The notes under the pieces were generated by a model. It searched no databases and was not told where the DNA came from. It saw only the letters and a program-made list of their open reading frames with translations. The position numbers and the translations under genes were made by a program. From NCBI RefSeq assembly GCF_024220515.1, contig NZ_JAMXOT010000096.1, positions 1-33,459 on the forward strand: a stretch of DNA of 33,459 bases, read 5' to 3'. Source of the stretch: Oscillatoria sp. HE19RPO (GTDB lineage Bacteria > Cyanobacteriota > Cyanobacteriia > Cyanobacteriales > Laspinemataceae). The stretch's first letter is position 1; each line of letters starts with the position of its first letter. Positions 23,581-33,459 of the stretch are shown here, in pieces.

Positions 23581-24507
23581 ATGGCATCGGAAATCGCGGG
23601 TTTAAATTTGAATCGAATTGTGCCACCGGCATTAAAACCCGGGGATTTGTTGCGCGCCGTTGCCCCCAGTGGGGGTCTACGAGAGCAGTCGGCATTTCAG
23701 AAGGGGTTAGATATCTGGAGATCGCGCGGGTATCGGGTAGAACTGACTGCTGGTTATGACAACTCTTGGGGATATTTGGCGGGGACCGATCGCGATCGGC
23801 GTCAACAACTGGCGATCGCATGGCAAGATCCAGACTGTCGCGCCATTCTCTGCGTCCGAGGCGGATATGGAGGGGCCAGACTTTTAGAAGATTGGACCTG
23901 GACCCCAGAAGCAACCCCACCCAAATGGGTAATCGGATTTTCGGATATTACCAGCTTGTTATGGAGTCTGAATAAAGCAGGAGTCGTAGGAGTGCATGGT
24001 CCCCTCCTCACCACGATCGCCGCTGAACCGGATTGGACCATTTCCCGGTTATTTGATTTAGTCGAAGGCAAAGCAATCCCCCCTCTCCAAGGCAACGGAT
24101 GGGGAAATGGCACCGCCACCGGATATTTACTCCCCGCCAATCTCACCGTTGCTACTCACCTGTTAGGCACTCCCGCGCAACCGTTATTAGAGGGAGCAAT
24201 TTTAGCCTTTGAGGATGTAGGAGAAGCCCCCTATCGCATCGATCGGATGCTGACTCAATGGCGGATGATGGGTGCATTCAAGGGCATCAAGGGAATTGCA
24301 TTAGGAAGATTTAGCCAATGTGATACCTTAGCCACAAAATCCAGTTTTACTGTTAGCGAAGTCTTGCGCGATCGCCTAGTAGATTTAGACATTCCCATTG
24401 TTTCAGATTTACCCTTCGGACATGATGGCGAAAATGCTGCCTTGCCGGTAGGAGTAAAGGTTGAGTTAAATGGGGATAAAGGGAGTTTAAGTATTTTAGC
24501 GGGTTAA
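23581..24507 (+). CDS. ldcA: LD-carboxypeptidase (S66 family)
   Basis: 308 residues. S66 enzymes remove the terminal D-alanine of the tetrapeptide stem of murein in peptidoglycan recycling. The family's Ser-Glu-His triad is visible: S121 in VIGFSDITSLL, E211 in AFEDVGEAPYR and H281 in PFGHDGENAALPVG. CVRGGYGGARLL (the usual RGGYG motif) precedes the serine domain. There is no signal peptide, in keeping with a cytoplasmic enzyme. GGGAGTAGG-like purines lie 10-15 bases before the ATG at 23581. The microcin-immunity MccF branch of S66 is an alternative, but cyanobacterial members are usually annotated as carboxypeptidases. Confidence 0.92.
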   Translation: MASEIAGLNLNRIVPPALKPGDLLRAVAPSGGLREQSAFQKGLDIWRSRGYRVELTAGYDNSWGYLAGTDRDRRQQLAIAWQDPDCRAILCVRGGYGGARLLEDWTWTPEATPPKWVIGFSDITSLLWSLNKAGVVGVHGPLLTTIAAEPDWTISRLFDLVEGKAIPPLQGNGWGNGTATGYLLPANLTVATHLLGTPAQPLLEGAILAFEDVGEAPYRIDRMLTQWRMMGAFKGIKGIALGRFSQCDTLATKSSFTVSEVLRDRLVDLDIPIVSDLPFGHDGENAALPVGVKVELNGDKGSLSILAG

Positions 24508-24529
24508 CATCGGTGGAGAGAGCAACAAC

Positions 24530-24680
24530 ACCAAGGAGATTGCAAAATATAAATCCTCCAAACGTTGAACTAAAAGGAAGGTATGTGTAGGGGCGCAAGC
24601 ATTGCGCCCCTACATTGACGGGACTACTCCGTTGATCCGTCAATACGAACGTTTTGGAGATTTTATTTTTTGGAGTTCCC
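24530..24680. mobile_element. MITE-like element downstream of ldcA
   Basis: About 150 bases. Left end GGAGATTGCAAAATATAAAT then CCTCCAAACGTT; right end AACGTTTTGGAGATTTTATT then TTTTGGAGTTCCCC, the approximate reverse complement. The centre is a palindrome GTAGGGGCGCAAG / CATTGCGCCCCTAC (24588-24614) plus a CGGG/CCGT patch. A second copy of the left half is at 33367-33459, and a stray right end lies at 19461-19483. No coding capacity. Confidence 0.6.
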
Positions 24681-24732
24681 CAACCGGACTCAAAACAGCC
24701 GAGTGGTGTTGTTCAGGAAAGTTAAAAATCTC

Positions 24733-24760
24733 TTGAGAAAGAATTAGGTCAATCTATATT
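24733..24760 (+). promoter_or_regulatory. Candidate promoter of the DUF4347/RTX gene
   Basis: TTGAGA (24733-24738), 16 bases, TATATT (24755-24760). It would give a leader of about 150 bases before ATG 24916. Judged by eye only. Confidence 0.3.
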
Positions 24761-24915
24761 AAGCTAATAGTTAGTTCAGGCTAGTGAGACAGAGCATTTT
24801 TCAGGGTGCGGTCTTTGGCTTGGGCATGACCGAGTATTGGATATGTAGGATTTCCTACCGGGTCACAATCTGATATAGATGCGATTACCCTATTCTAATC
24901 CAAGAACCATAACCT

Positions 24916-26067
24916 ATGCCATTTTTGCTCTCGGAATCTACCAGCCCCCTCTATCCCATCTGGGAAAACACCTCCCCCACAGAAATCCTATTTGCTGACC
25001 CCACGGTAACGGGCTATGAAACCCTCATCGCCAGTATCCCTGCCGAATTACCAGTTGTGGTGTTAGACCCCAACCGGGATGCGATCGCCCAAATTAGTGA
25101 GATTCTCTCCCACCAAAAGCAACCCCTGGCGGGTCTCCATATTCTCTCCCACGCCCAATCCGGGATGTTACACCTGGGTAAGAGTGTTTTAACCGACGAA
25201 AATCTCCCGGAAGCCGAAATCTCCCAATGGGCAAAGTCTCTCACCCCTGATGCGGATATCCTACTCTACGGGTGTAATCTCGCCGCTGACTTGGGAGGGT
25301 TTGTCACTCGCCTCGCTGCCATCACGGGGGCTGATATTGCCGCCAGTGATAACCTCACAGGTAGCGCCGCTTTGGGGGGAGACTGGGAACTGGAAGCGCA
25401 TACAGGTCCGATAGAAGTGCAAATTCCCTTGGATGCGGAGGCGATCGGCGCTTACCAGGGTATCCTCGCCCCCACCGACCTTTTCATCTCTGAATATGTC
25501 GAAGGCAGCAGCAACAACAAAGCTCTAGAATTCTACAACGGCACTGGAAGCGCGATCGACCTAGCTGCCGGTGGCTATTCTGTGGAAATGTATTTTAACG
25601 GGAATACCACGGCTGCACTAACTATAAATCTTACCGGCACTGTCGCTCACGGTAGCACCTTTGTCCTCGCCCATAGCGCCGCCAGCTTTGCCGGAATTGC
25701 CAATCAAACCAATGGCAACGGCTGGTTTAACGGCAATGATGCCATAGTCCTGCGGAAAAACGGCATAATTCTGGACGCGATCGGACAAATTGGTGTTGAC
25801 CCTGGTACAGCCTGGACGGGGGGAGGGGCGAGCACCTTAAATAGAACCCTGCGCCGGAAAAGCGCCATCACCACTGGAGATACCAACCCTAGCAATAGCT
25901 TCAACCCTAGCCTAGAGTGGATTGGATTTCCTGAAGATACTTTTAGCGGATTAGGTGCTCATAATGCAGCCCCCCAATCACCCTCTCTAGTGGCAATCTT
26001 AACTATATCGAGAACCAGGGTTTTACCCTTCTTGACCCCAGCGCCACTGCCACAGATCCTAATTTAA
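24916..26067 (+). CDS. DUF4347 / lamin-tail domain protein, N-terminal part of a split giant RTX protein
   Basis: 383 residues in frame 1. Residues about 22-170 are a DUF4347 domain ([55 protein letters not shown]), which heads many large cyanobacterial secreted proteins. Residues about 188-340 are lamin-tail-domain-like ([38 protein letters not shown]). There is no signal peptide, as usual for type I secretion substrates. The last about 30 residues (from QSPSLVAIL) are out-of-frame: at C6 (25970-25975) the neighbouring frame continues naturally as [20 protein letters not shown] into the next CDS. Together with it this is one gene of 24916-30125, about 1736 residues when joined. Confidence 0.85.
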   Translation: MPFLLSESTSPLYPIWENTSPTEILFADPTVTGYETLIASIPAELPVVVLDPNRDAIAQISEILSHQKQPLAGLHILSHAQSGMLHLGKSVLTDENLPEAEISQWAKSLTPDADILLYGCNLAADLGGFVTRLAAITGADIAASDNLTGSAALGGDWELEAHTGPIEVQIPLDAEAIGAYQGILAPTDLFISEYVEGSSNNKALEFYNGTGSAIDLAAGGYSVEMYFNGNTTAALTINLTGTVAHGSTFVLAHSAASFAGIANQTNGNGWFNGNDAIVLRKNGIILDAIGQIGVDPGTAWTGGGASTLNRTLRRKSAITTGDTNPSNSFNPSLEWIGFPEDTFSGLGAHNAAPQSPSLVAILTISRTRVLPFLTPAPLPQILI

Positions 26068-29000
26068 CGAACTTCAGTAACGGCACTCTCAGGATTAACT
26101 TTACCTCGGGTGCGACGACCGATGATATTTTGATGATTAGAAACGAAGGCAGCAGTGCAGGGCAAATTGGTGCGGGCATTGATTCTCCAGGACTTAACCT
26201 CATCGCTTACAGTGGCGTACCCTTTGCCACCTTCACCGGCGGGACTCAAGGGAACCCTCTGACTATTAATGTAGGCACGGATTTTGCTACGGATGCCGCA
26301 ATTACTGCCTTGATGCGGAATATTATTTATGGCAATATTTCTGACAATCCAATACCGGGCGATCGCACTGTCCAATTTCAACTCACTGATGCCCAGGATC
26401 TAGTCAGTAGTCCCGCAACTAAAACCATCAATTTCACCACCGAGAACGATGCCCCCATTATAGCAGTTCCCGGTGCATATTTTAACCTTTATGATGGCAC
26501 AAATACCCCAAATACTCAAGGGTTTGAGTACCGCACCTTACCCTATCTTCCTCTCGCCACCGTCCAAAACGGGGCCAATCTGAACACCAGCGGAACTGCT
26601 GTGGATTACGCGGGTTATATTGCCAAACCTGACTGGATCCCCCTGCTAGACCGAAATACTGGCTACACCATCAACTTTACATCTCAAATTCTGACGGAAA
26701 ACCATAATACTCTTAGCGCCGACAAAAATGGTGATGCCCTTCTTGATCGCGCCGGTTTTAGCCTAATTGCCATCAGCAGCGATGGACAAAAAGGCATAGA
26801 AATTGGGTTTTGGGACGATAAAATTTGGGTCCAAGAAGAAGGTGATGCCGAACCTCCCCCCAACACGAATACTCTCTTCACCCACACACTTAACCCAGCC
26901 GAAACTGTCGGTTTTGACACCCAAACCAATCCAGTTAACTATCAGTTAGAGGTGTTGGGAGACACTTACCAACTCTTCGCCAATGGCAACCCGGTAATCA
27001 GTGGCCAACTGCGGGACTACACTAACGCTAGTCTCCCAAGTTTTCTCCCGGAAAATCCTTACACTACACCTAATTTTATCTTTTTTGGGGACAATACTCC
27101 CAGTGCCAGCGCTAACTTTAATCTATCGGCAGTTTCTGTAACAACCGGCAGTAGTTTACCGCCTTTATCCGGGGATGAAGATACGCCATTGGTGATTCCT
27201 GGTATTAGCGTCGCCGATGCAGATGCAGGAACTAATCCCATCACCGTCACTCTAACCGTTAATCATGGCACCCTCACGGTCAATTCAGCAGTAACTGGGG
27301 GTTTAGCAGCGGAAAATATCACCGCTAATGGCTCAAATAACGTGACCCTCACCGGAACAATCAGCCAAATTAATCAGGTTCTAGCCGATGCAGCGGGTCT
27401 GATTTATCAGGGTTTACCTAATTTTAATGGCACTGATACTCTCACCGTTGTTGCCAATGATGGCGGCAACAGCGGTACTGGAGGTCCGCTTACTGATACG
27501 AAAACCGTTAATATTACTGTAAATCCGGTTAATGATGCGCCAGTTTTGACCCTGCCGACTAACCCAGTAGTTAATCAAAGCGTAAATTTAGCGATTCCAG
27601 GAATTAACATCGCTGATGTGGATGCCGGGACTCAACTCCTGCAAGTGAATTTATCTGCTCACAATGGTTTCCTTACTTTAAATAATTTCCTCAATCTGAC
27701 CTTTGTCAACGGTGATGGAAGTGATGATCGGGCAATGAGTTTTAGCGGAACTTTAGCCGAGATTAACAGTGCTTTGAGTACCCTAAATTATCAAAGTAGT
27801 GCAAATTACTCCGGGACGGATACGATTAATATTACGGTGAATGATTTGGGCAATACGGGTACAGGCGGACCCCTAGAAGTTGCGGGGAATATCCCCATAA
27901 CTGTCAACCCGAAAGGGGTACTCACCCTGAACGAACATTCCGTCAGTCAAATCTTAGACCAGTTTCCTCCTGCCTCTACTTCCGTCTCTGATGACACAGT
28001 TTGGTATCGGTTCCGTCTGAGTGCGGTTAATCAACCAATTATCACTAATACGCTGACTTTTGCGGTGACTGCCACTGGTATTGAAAATACCAATATTAGC
28101 AATTTGCAGCTCATTGCCGATGTTAATCATAATGGCATTTATGATCCGGGAGACTTGCTGGTTGGAACGATGGAAATGCCGCTAGATATTACCGAGGGGA
28201 TTCGGGTGAGTTCGTTTACGGTGCCAGTAGGAGATCACAATTATTTGCTCATCGGAGGGTTGAACGGACTACAAGAAGGGTCTACTCTCTCTGTTGGTCT
28301 GAACAGTAGCAATATTGTAGCGGCCAATGGTAACTCTATCGCTATTTCTGCTAATGGTACGGTGAGTATGGTAGAACATATCGTGGAGGCGATCGATACA
28401 GAAGAAATTCCTCCCGGAGATAATTCAGAAGAAATTCCTCCAGAAGATAATTCAGAAGAAATTCCCCCAGAAGATAATTCAGGAAATATCCCACCTGGAG
28501 ATAATTCGGGAAATATCCCACCAGAAGATAATTCAGAAGAGATTCCCCCAGAAGATAATTCAGGAAATATCCCACCTGGAGATAATTCGGGAAATATCCC
28601 ACCAGAAGATAATTCAGAAGAGATTCCCCCAGAAGATAATTCAGGAAATATCCCACTAGAAGATAATTCGGAAAATATCCCACCAGAAGATAATTCAGAA
28701 GAGATTCCCCCAGAAGATAATTCAGGAAATATCCCACTAGAAGATAATTCGGGGAATATCCCACCCGGAGATAATTCGGGGAATATTCCACCCGGAGATA
28801 ATTCAGAAGAGATTCCACCGGAAGATAATTTAGGAAATATCCCACCTGGAGATAATTCAGAAGAGATTCCACCGGAAGATAATTTAGGAAATATCCCACC
28901 TGGAGATAATTCAGGGATGATTCCCCCTGTCATGGTTGGTGGAGGTGAAAGTAACGGATTAGTGCCTTTGGAAACTGAGGAAATTGGGGAAGATGGGAAA

Positions 29001-30125
29001 CCTTGCTGTGAGATGACTCTTCCCGAGTCACCTAACTTTTTGACAGTGGGAGGGTATAACCCAACGGAGACGATCGCGATTGGCAGCGAGGATGGGGATC
29101 TGTTAATCGGGGGTTATGGCAATGATGCACTGGTTGGTAGCGGTGGCGATGATCAATTGTATGGCGAAGATGGGGATGATCATCTGTATGGAGGGGATGG
29201 CAATGATATGCTGCGCGGGGGGAGAGGAAGCGAAGCAGAAAATACCCCGGGAGATGCCGATCGCCTAGAGGGTGGCACAGGCAATGACGAACTCCACGGC
29301 AATCAAGGGAAAGATACTATCTTTGCCGGTCAAGGAGATGATACCGTCTATGGTGGCAAGGATGAGGATTTAATCTGGGGCGATCGCGGCAGTGATATCC
29401 TTTACGGAAACAAAGGCAGTGATACCCTCTTTGGCGATACCTGGACTGAATCTGCATTGTCAAGGGATGCTGGAGATATCCTCTATGGCAATGAAGGGGA
29501 TGACTACCTCACTGGCAATGACGGGGATAATACTATCTACGGTGGACAGGGTAATGATATCGTCTGGGGAGGCGCAGATCACGATCTAATTTATGGCGAT
29601 CGCGGGAGTGATACCCTGATCGGCGATGCAGGCAATGATACCATCTATGGCGGTCCCTCCGACCCTTCCCTGGCAGATCAAGATGGAGACGACTACATCA
29701 GTGGTGGATTGGGAAATGACTTCCTCAACGGCAACCAGGGTGATGATATCATCTGTGGCGCAGACGGAGACGATACCCTCCACGGTGGAAAGGGGAATGA
29801 TTTTCTAGGGGGAGGTAGCGGCAACGATCTCCTAATTGGCGATCGGGGTGATGATATCCTCTGTGGCGGGGATGGAGATGACACCCTAATTGGGGGTAGT
29901 GGCAGCGATCGCTTTATAGTTGGGAATGGACAAGGGACGAAGGCGATCGCCGACTTTGAATCCGGCATTGATCAACTGATATTAGCCCGTCATATAACCT
30001 GGGGTCAACTCTCTATCCAGTCCCAAGGAGGAGTCACCACCATCAGCAGTGGCGGTAAAGTGCTTGCCATCGTCCAAGGAGTCACCCACCTCAGCGCCGA
30101 AGATTTTGGACTAACTGGAGTGTAG
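25974..30125 (+). CDS. Cadherin-like / nonapeptide / RTX repeat protein, C-terminal part of the split giant protein
   Basis: Coding sense in frame 0 starts near 25974; the first Met is 26130 (1331 residues from there). Domain order counted from 26130: a beta-rich segment ending [10 protein letters not shown]; a jelly-roll-like domain (about 110-340); two cadherin-like repeats with [11 protein letters not shown] and [11 protein letters not shown]; a 19-unit nonapeptide ([18 protein letters not shown]) at 758-928; then hemolysin-type calcium-binding (RTX) repeats GGxGxDxLxG from about 988 to 1275; and a C-terminal tail with [14 protein letters not shown] proteins bind calcium outside the cell and are exported by type I systems using a C-terminal signal. 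A surface adhesin, motility or S-layer role is possible but not shown. No T1SS genes lie within the window. The frame change from the preceding CDS is at C6. Confidence 0.85.
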   Translation, partial: PITLSSGNLNYIENQGFTLLDPSATATDPNLTNFSNGTLRINFTSGATTDDILMIRNEGSSAGQIGAGIDSPGLNLIAYSGVPFATFTGGTQGNPLTINVGTDFATDAAITALMRNIIYGNISDNPIPGDRTVQFQLTDAQDLVSSPATKTINFTTENDAPIIAVPGAYFNLYDGTNTPNTQGFEYRTLPYLPLATVQNGANLNTSGTAVDYAGYIAKPDWIPLLDRNTGYTINFTSQILTENHNTLSADKNGDALLDRAGFSLIAISSDGQKGIEIGFWDDKIWVQEEGDAEPPPNTNTLFTHTLNPAETVGFDTQTNPVNYQLEVLGDTYQLFANGNPVISGQLRDYTNASLPSFLPENPYTTPNFIFFGDNTPSASANFNLSAVSVTTGSSLPPLSGDEDTPLVIPGISVADADAGTNPITVTLTVNHGTLTVNSAVTGGLAAENITANGSNNVTLTGTISQINQVLADAAGLIYQGLPNFNGTDTLTVVANDGGNSGTGGPLTDTKTVNITVNPVNDAPVLTLPTNPVVNQSVNLAIPGINIADVDAGTQLLQVNLSAHNGFLTLNNFLNLTFVNGDGSDDRAMSFSGTLAEINSALSTLNYQSSANYSGTDTINITVNDLGNTGTGGPLEVAGNIPITVNPKGVLTLNEHSVSQILDQFPPASTSVSDDTVWYRFRLSAVNQPIITNTLTFAVTATGIENTNISNLQLIADVNHNGIYDPGDLLVGTMEMPLDITEGIRVSSFTVPVGDHNYLLIGGLNGLQEGSTLSVGLNSSNIVAANGNSIAISANGTVSMVEHIVEAIDTEEIPPGDNSEEIPPEDNSEEIPPEDNSGNIPPGDNSGNIPPEDNSEEIPPEDNSGNIPPGDNSGNIPPEDNSEEIPPEDNSGNIPLEDNSENIPPEDNSEEIPPEDNSGNIPLEDNSGNIPPGDNSGNIPPGDNSEEIPPEDNLGNIPPGDNSEEIPPEDNLGNIPPGDNSGMIPPVMVGGGESNGLVPLETEEIGEDGKPCCEMTLPESPNFLTVGGYNPTETIAIGSEDGDLLIGGYGNDALVGSGGDDQLYGEDGDDHLYGGDGNDMLRGGRGSEAENTPGDADRLEGGTGNDELHGNQGKDTIFAGQGDDTVYGGKDEDLIWGDRGSDILYGNKGSDTLFGDTWTESALSRDAGDILYGNEGDDYLTGNDGDNTIYGGQGNDIVWGGADHDLIYGDRGSDTLIGDAGNDTIYGGPSDPSLADQDGDDYISGGLGNDFLNGNQGDDIICGADGDDTLHGGKGNDFLGGGSGNDLLIGDRGDDILCGGDGDDTLIGGSGSDRFIVGNGQGTKAIADFESGIDQLILARHITWGQLSIQSQGGVTTISSGGKVLAIVQGVTHLSAEDFGLTGV
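28401..28913 (+). repeat. Nineteen tandem 27-bp repeats (nonapeptide linker)
   Basis: Units of the type EEIPPEDNS and GNIPPGDNS, starting at 28401 and running 19 times in frame, then GMIPP. At DNA level GAAGATAATTCA and GGAGATAATTC(A/G)-type blocks alternate, and higher-order pairs repeat. An acidic, proline-rich spacer between the adhesin-like region and the RTX region. Repeat number is likely to vary between strains. Confidence 0.95.
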
Positions 30126-30256
30126 CGCGTCGGTAGAGGAGGCGATCGCAGGGACATGAAACCCGGTTTTTACAGCTAATCGGCGATCGCCTGGGATTGC
30201 GATCGGGCTAAATACTCTCGATTATTGTAAATGAGATTCTTTAGCCCCCAAATTTT
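30126..30256. other. Short gap after the RTX gene
   Basis: Contains three HIP1-type GCGATCGC/CGGCGATCGCC sites and AAACCCGGTTTTT (about 30160), a relative of the GAAACCGGGTTTC family. No gene. Confidence 0.4.
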
Positions 30257-30556
30257 TTAGTCTTCTGACCAAGAATATCCTCTTCCCCTTGCTCCCCGAC
30301 CAACCCATTCTCGCGGCTCAGGGGTTGCTTTTACATAAAAAATGATGCAATCTTCGTAGCGTTCGTAACTTTCAATGATTCATTGTTTATAAGAAGGAAG
30401 GCTTTTCTGGTTATGAAGGGCTAAATATTCGGCGCTACTGGCAGATTGTTCAGATATTTTTTTCCAATACCCACTTTTAAATCGACCTCTTCCTAATTCT
30501 TGAATATGCAGACCGTCTTTACAAATTAGATGAATTCCTAAAAGTTTTCGCGGCAT
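30257..30556 (-). pseudogene. Small conserved-looking gene with an in-frame TGA
   Basis: From ATG 30556 the minus strand reads 58 codons (MPRKLLGIHLICKDGLHIQE..., to LPSYKQ), a TGA at 30382-30380, then 40 more codons in the same frame (IIESYERYEDCIIFYVKATP..., to RGRGYSWSED) and TAA at 30259-30257. The protein-like composition is continuous across the stop, so a single-base change, for example TGG to TGA, would explain it. Total about 99 residues without the interruption. I do not recognise the family; it is small, basic and aromatic-rich, with no signal or membrane segment. It has no close partner on the same strand. Confidence 0.55.
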
Positions 30557-31052
30557 TTTTATAGGAGTCCTGATTTAAGTGATTATTCTATTATTATAAA
30601 ACCCTTTAAAGCTCTTGTCAAGAGATAAAATCCAAAAGTAAGACTGTGGCGTTCTCTATTTATTAAAGCCCCAAATTTTTCTATTGTTTTGAAGAATTTA
30701 CCCCACTTTTTGGCGAGGTTAGAACCTGTGTTAATTGGATAAAACTTAACCTTTAAATCCCGAGAATTATTGATAAATATCCTTGCTTTCAGGTAAGGGC
30801 TAAAGGAGATTGATTGTCTTCTCTCTCTTTTACACCCGTGGCCCGACTGTCGGAACAGGTGCCTCAAATCTATTAAACGCCCAAATATTACAAAATATTA
30901 ATTTTCCATTCATAAATCACAAAAGGTGATATGTCAACTCGCGCCCCTTCAAAAAGCCCCTATCTGGAAGTCCCTGCAAAAAAACAAAAATAATTGACGC
31001 GCAATGGTAAGCTGAACAATGGCATTTAAGTAAAATTTAAGGTGAAGTTTAA
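30557..31052. other. Upstream region of hemE without a supported gene
   Basis: AT-rich. A 94-codon minus-strand ORF (30583-30867) has no family resemblance or ribosome-binding site and is not called. A TTGACG hexamer at 30994-30999 may be a -35 element for hemE but no good -10 follows at 17 bases. Confidence 0.4.
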
Positions 31053-32117
31053 ATGGCTGGTTCTAGCCCAGTTCCTTATCTACTAAGAGCAGCGCGTGGG
31101 GAAAAATTAGATCGTCCCCCCGTTTGGATGATGCGCCAAGCGGGGCGCTATATGAAGGTTTATCGAGATCTGCGCGATAAATACCCCTCGTTTCGGGAAC
31201 GTTCGGAAAATCCGGAGATTGCGATCGAAATCTCTCTGCAACCCTGGCGGGCGTTTCAACCGGATGGGGTGATTCTGTTCTCGGATATCCTGACTCCCTT
31301 GCCGGGAATTGGCATTCCTTTCGACATTATCGAAAGTCGGGGCCCGATTATTGACCCACCGATTCGGACTCAGGAACAGATTGATAAACTGTATCCCCTG
31401 GAACCCGAGGAGACGATGCCGTTTATTCGTCCGATTCTGGAGACGTTACGCAAGGAAGTGGGGACGGCATCCACGGTGTTGGGGTTTGTGGGTGCGCCCT
31501 GGACTCTGGCAGCTTATGCGATCGAAGGTAAGTCTTCTAAGGACTATACCGTGATTAAGGGCATGGCTTTTAGAGAACCGGCGATGTTGCATTCGTTTTT
31601 GGCAAAAATTGCGGATGCGATCGCCCGTTATGCCTGCTACCAAATCGATTGCGGTGCTCAGGTGGTGCAAATGTTTGACTCCTGGGCGGGTCAACTGAGT
31701 CCCCAAGATTACGAAACCTTTGCTATGCCCTATCAAAAACGGGTGGTGGAACAGGTGAAGGCAGCACATCCGGAAACTCCGATGATTCTGTACATTAATG
31801 GCAGTTCGGGGATTCTGGAACGGATGGCGATGTCCGGCGTCGATATCGTGAGCGTAGATTGGACCGTCGATATGGCTGAGGCGCGCAAGCGACTAGGTGC
31901 AAATATGGGTGTCCAAGGGAATATCGACCCCTGTGCCTTATTTGGATCCCAGGATTTCATCCGCGATCGCATCCTCGATACGATTCGCAAAGCTGGAAAC
32001 CAAGGTCACATCTTAAACCTGGGTCATGGTGTTTTACAAGGCACTCCCGAGGAAAATGTGGCGTTCTTCTTTGAAACAGCAAAGCAGGCAGATAAATTAT
32101 TAGCGGTTCACAGCTAG
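31053..32117 (+). CDS. hemE: Uroporphyrinogen decarboxylase
   Basis: 354 residues, the family's usual length. HemE decarboxylates the four acetate side chains of uroporphyrinogen III to coproporphyrinogen III, a cytoplasmic step shared by heme, chlorophyll and phycobilin synthesis. Visible: [12 protein letters not shown] with R28 and R32, and [11 protein letters not shown] with D78, both active-site motifs of the family; later [22 protein letters not shown] and [13 protein letters not shown]. The start [14 protein letters not shown] follows AAGGTGAAG. A stem-loop lies about 25 bases after the stop. No tetrapyrrole genes are adjacent. Confidence 0.97.
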   Translation: MAGSSPVPYLLRAARGEKLDRPPVWMMRQAGRYMKVYRDLRDKYPSFRERSENPEIAIEISLQPWRAFQPDGVILFSDILTPLPGIGIPFDIIESRGPIIDPPIRTQEQIDKLYPLEPEETMPFIRPILETLRKEVGTASTVLGFVGAPWTLAAYAIEGKSSKDYTVIKGMAFREPAMLHSFLAKIADAIARYACYQIDCGAQVVQMFDSWAGQLSPQDYETFAMPYQKRVVEQVKAAHPETPMILYINGSSGILERMAMSGVDIVSVDWTVDMAEARKRLGANMGVQGNIDPCALFGSQDFIRDRILDTIRKAGNQGHILNLGHGVLQGTPEENVAFFFETAKQADKLLAVHS

Positions 32118-32140
32118 TCACCGTTACTGCGATCTCTAAC

Positions 32141-32167
32141 AGTAGGGTGGGCAATGCCCACCCTACT
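32141..32167. terminator. Stem-loop downstream of hemE (terminator-like dispersed palindrome)
   Basis: AGTAGGGTGGGCA, A, TGCCCACCCTACT: a 13-bp perfect stem with a one-base centre. No T-run follows, and the same motif GTAGGGTGGGCAATGCCCAC is a common cyanobacterial dispersed repeat, so termination is possible rather than certain. Confidence 0.5.
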
Positions 32168-32316
32168 GCTACTGCGATCTACTTTTTCAAACGAGGTGAA
32201 GTCAAACCCCCCCCTAGGGACTATCTTTTTTGACAAAAAATGGTCTAAACTCTAAAATCTAAAATCTACGTTCGACAATCTGACGCTCCCACACCACCCT
32301 AGCCGCCATACCTCCC

Positions 32317-33366
32317 GTGTATTCAAATTACTATCGACCGAAAAAGCGTATTTTCATAACCGGCGCGAGTGGCTGTATTGGTCACTACCTGACCGAGGCT
32401 TTAATTCAAGAAACGGACCATGAACTGTTTTTGTTGGTCAGAAACCCGGAGAAACTCCGAGTTGACTTAGAGGCTCGTCCGGGTATTTCCATCGTGCAGG
32501 CGGATATGCGCCAGATTGATAAGTATGGGGATCTTCTCAAAACAATGGATACGGCGATTTTAGTCGCCACTGCCTGGGGAGGCGCACAGGAAGTTTTTGA
32601 TGTGAATGTCCTCAAAACCCTGCGACTGTTAGAGCTTTTAGACCCCGAGGTTTGTGAACAGGCCATCTATTTTTCTACCGCCAGTATTCTGGATAGAAAT
32701 AACGAATTACTCAAAGAATCGGGACAAATGGGAACGGAATATATCCGGTCTAAATTTGACTGTTTGCGTCGGTTCACTCGCTTACCGATCGCCTCCCGGA
32801 TTACCACCTTATATCCAACCCTAGTCTTTGGGGGAGATGAGAACAAACCTTACTCCCACGTGGCAGCAGGAATGCCAGAAATTCTCAAACGAATTAATCT
32901 AATTCGCTTCTTTAAAGCCGAAGGCAGCTTTCATTTCATCCATGCTCGCGATATTGCCAAAGTCGTCGTTCATCTGGTAGACAATCCTCCCGAACCCGCT
33001 GGACCTTTTGTATTAGGAAATCCAGCAGTCACCGTTAACCGCGCTATAGAAGAAATCTGCGCCACTCTGAATAAAAATATTATCTTCCGCATTCCCCTAA
33101 CTGGGTTCCTCATCGATTTATTTATCAAAATTTTTCGGGTTCAGATGTCATCTTGGGACCGATTTTGTTTGACTTATCGCCATTTTACCTATAAGGACCC
33201 GGTGACTCCCGCTACCTTTGGCATGACGACGGAATATGCCACCCTGCAAGATTTGGTCAAGACTTACAACACCGTGAAGTTGCAAAGGATTGAAGAAATC
33301 GCGCAATTACCCGAGGACCTCTCTCCTCTCGATCAAGGAAATTCTGATGAGAGTCCCCGTTATTAA
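32317..33366 (+). CDS. NAD-dependent epimerase/dehydratase family protein
   Basis: 349 residues from GTG at 32317 (no better start; a stop lies 12 codons upstream, and no strong ribosome-binding site is seen). Extended short-chain dehydrogenase (Rossmann) with FITGASGCIGHYLTEAL (GxxGxxG at about 16-22), D in VQADMRQ, YFSTASIL, and a TEYIRSKFDCLRR segment in which Y and K form the YxxxK pair. The C-terminal third (LTGFLIDLFIKIFRVQMSSW) is hydrophobic and might contact membrane. Substrates include nucleotide sugars and other hydroxy-ketones; not deducible here. Separated from hemE by 200 bases, likely its own transcript. Confidence 0.88.
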   Translation: MYSNYYRPKKRIFITGASGCIGHYLTEALIQETDHELFLLVRNPEKLRVDLEARPGISIVQADMRQIDKYGDLLKTMDTAILVATAWGGAQEVFDVNVLKTLRLLELLDPEVCEQAIYFSTASILDRNNELLKESGQMGTEYIRSKFDCLRRFTRLPIASRITTLYPTLVFGGDENKPYSHVAAGMPEILKRINLIRFFKAEGSFHFIHARDIAKVVVHLVDNPPEPAGPFVLGNPAVTVNRAIEEICATLNKNIIFRIPLTGFLIDLFIKIFRVQMSSWDRFCLTYRHFTYKDPVTPATFGMTTEYATLQDLVKTYNTVKLQRIEEIAQLPEDLSPLDQGNSDESPRY

Positions 33367-33459
33367 GGGGATTGCAAAATATAAATCCTCCAAACGTTCA
33401 ACTGAAAGAAAGGTATCTGTAGGGGCGCAATGCTTGCGCCCCTGGGGCGCAAGCATTGC
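33367..33459. repeat. Left half of a MITE-like element, cut by the window edge
   Basis: Begins one base after the epimerase stop: GGGGATTGCAAAATATAAAT then CCTCCAAACGTT, matching 24534-24570, then a GGGGCGCAATGCTTGCGCCCC-type palindrome. The rest lies outside the window. Confidence 0.7.

Noticed and set aside
28241-28933. Minus-strand ORFs of 230 and 182 codons over the nonapeptide array
   Set aside because: They are translations of the 27-bp repeat on the other strand, with low-complexity products (GGIFPELSS) and no start signal.
30583-30867. Minus-strand ORF of 94 codons upstream of hemE
   Set aside because: No family resemblance and no ribosome-binding site; left uncalled.

Overview
The window reads as a filamentous cyanobacterium, probably of the Oscillatoriales type. 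GCGATCGC-type (HIP1) octamers are scattered throughout. The gene set is cyanobacterial: a CrtR-type beta-carotene hydroxylase, a pyruvate kinase with a C-terminal PEP-utiliser domain, a DUF1802 protein, DUF4347/RTX and SLH-domain surface proteins, and DUF4351 nuclease-like proteins. GTTGGTC heptamer repeats and many palindromic dispersed repeats also fit. This is chromosomal sequence of mixed housekeeping and accessory character; I see no rRNA, tRNA, CRISPR array or intact transposase.

Layout. 1-3043 (minus, cut by the left edge) is a large protein with a secretion-like N-terminus, tandem HEAT repeats, a membrane segment and then a NACHT NTPase, an unusual order. 3044-5386 is rich in repeats and holds a DUF4351 nuclease-like gene plus a truncated tandem copy next to a MITE-like palindrome. 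5387-14577 holds an aldo/keto reductase, a DUF1802 protein, a DUF1565/SLH surface protein bracketed by short inverted-repeat elements, a Rieske oxygenase, a UMF1-family transporter and a CocE-type hydrolase. 14656-15071 is a small DNA-binding-like gene whose two halves lie in different frames. 15500-19125 carries pyk, crtR (divergent from pyk) and aroH, the last preceded by a 14-unit heptamer array. 19494-24507 holds an SppA-like protease, an EamA permease, a membrane HEAT protein and an LD-carboxypeptidase. 24916-30125 is one very large DUF4347/lamin-tail/cadherin-like/RTX secreted protein, now split by a frameshift at a run of six C. The right end holds a small gene broken by an internal stop, hemE and an NAD-dependent epimerase.

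Few genes form obvious operons: most are separated by 150-600 bases, often filled with palindromic repeats. Metabolic links are loose: pyk makes pyruvate from PEP, aroH acts in aromatic amino acid synthesis, hemE in tetrapyrrole synthesis and crtR in xanthophyll synthesis. The main signals for a second look are the HEAT-membrane-NACHT protein, the two homopolymer frameshifts (one with a strong hairpin just downstream of the slip site), and at least three families of short inverted-repeat elements, two of them sitting directly beside genes.
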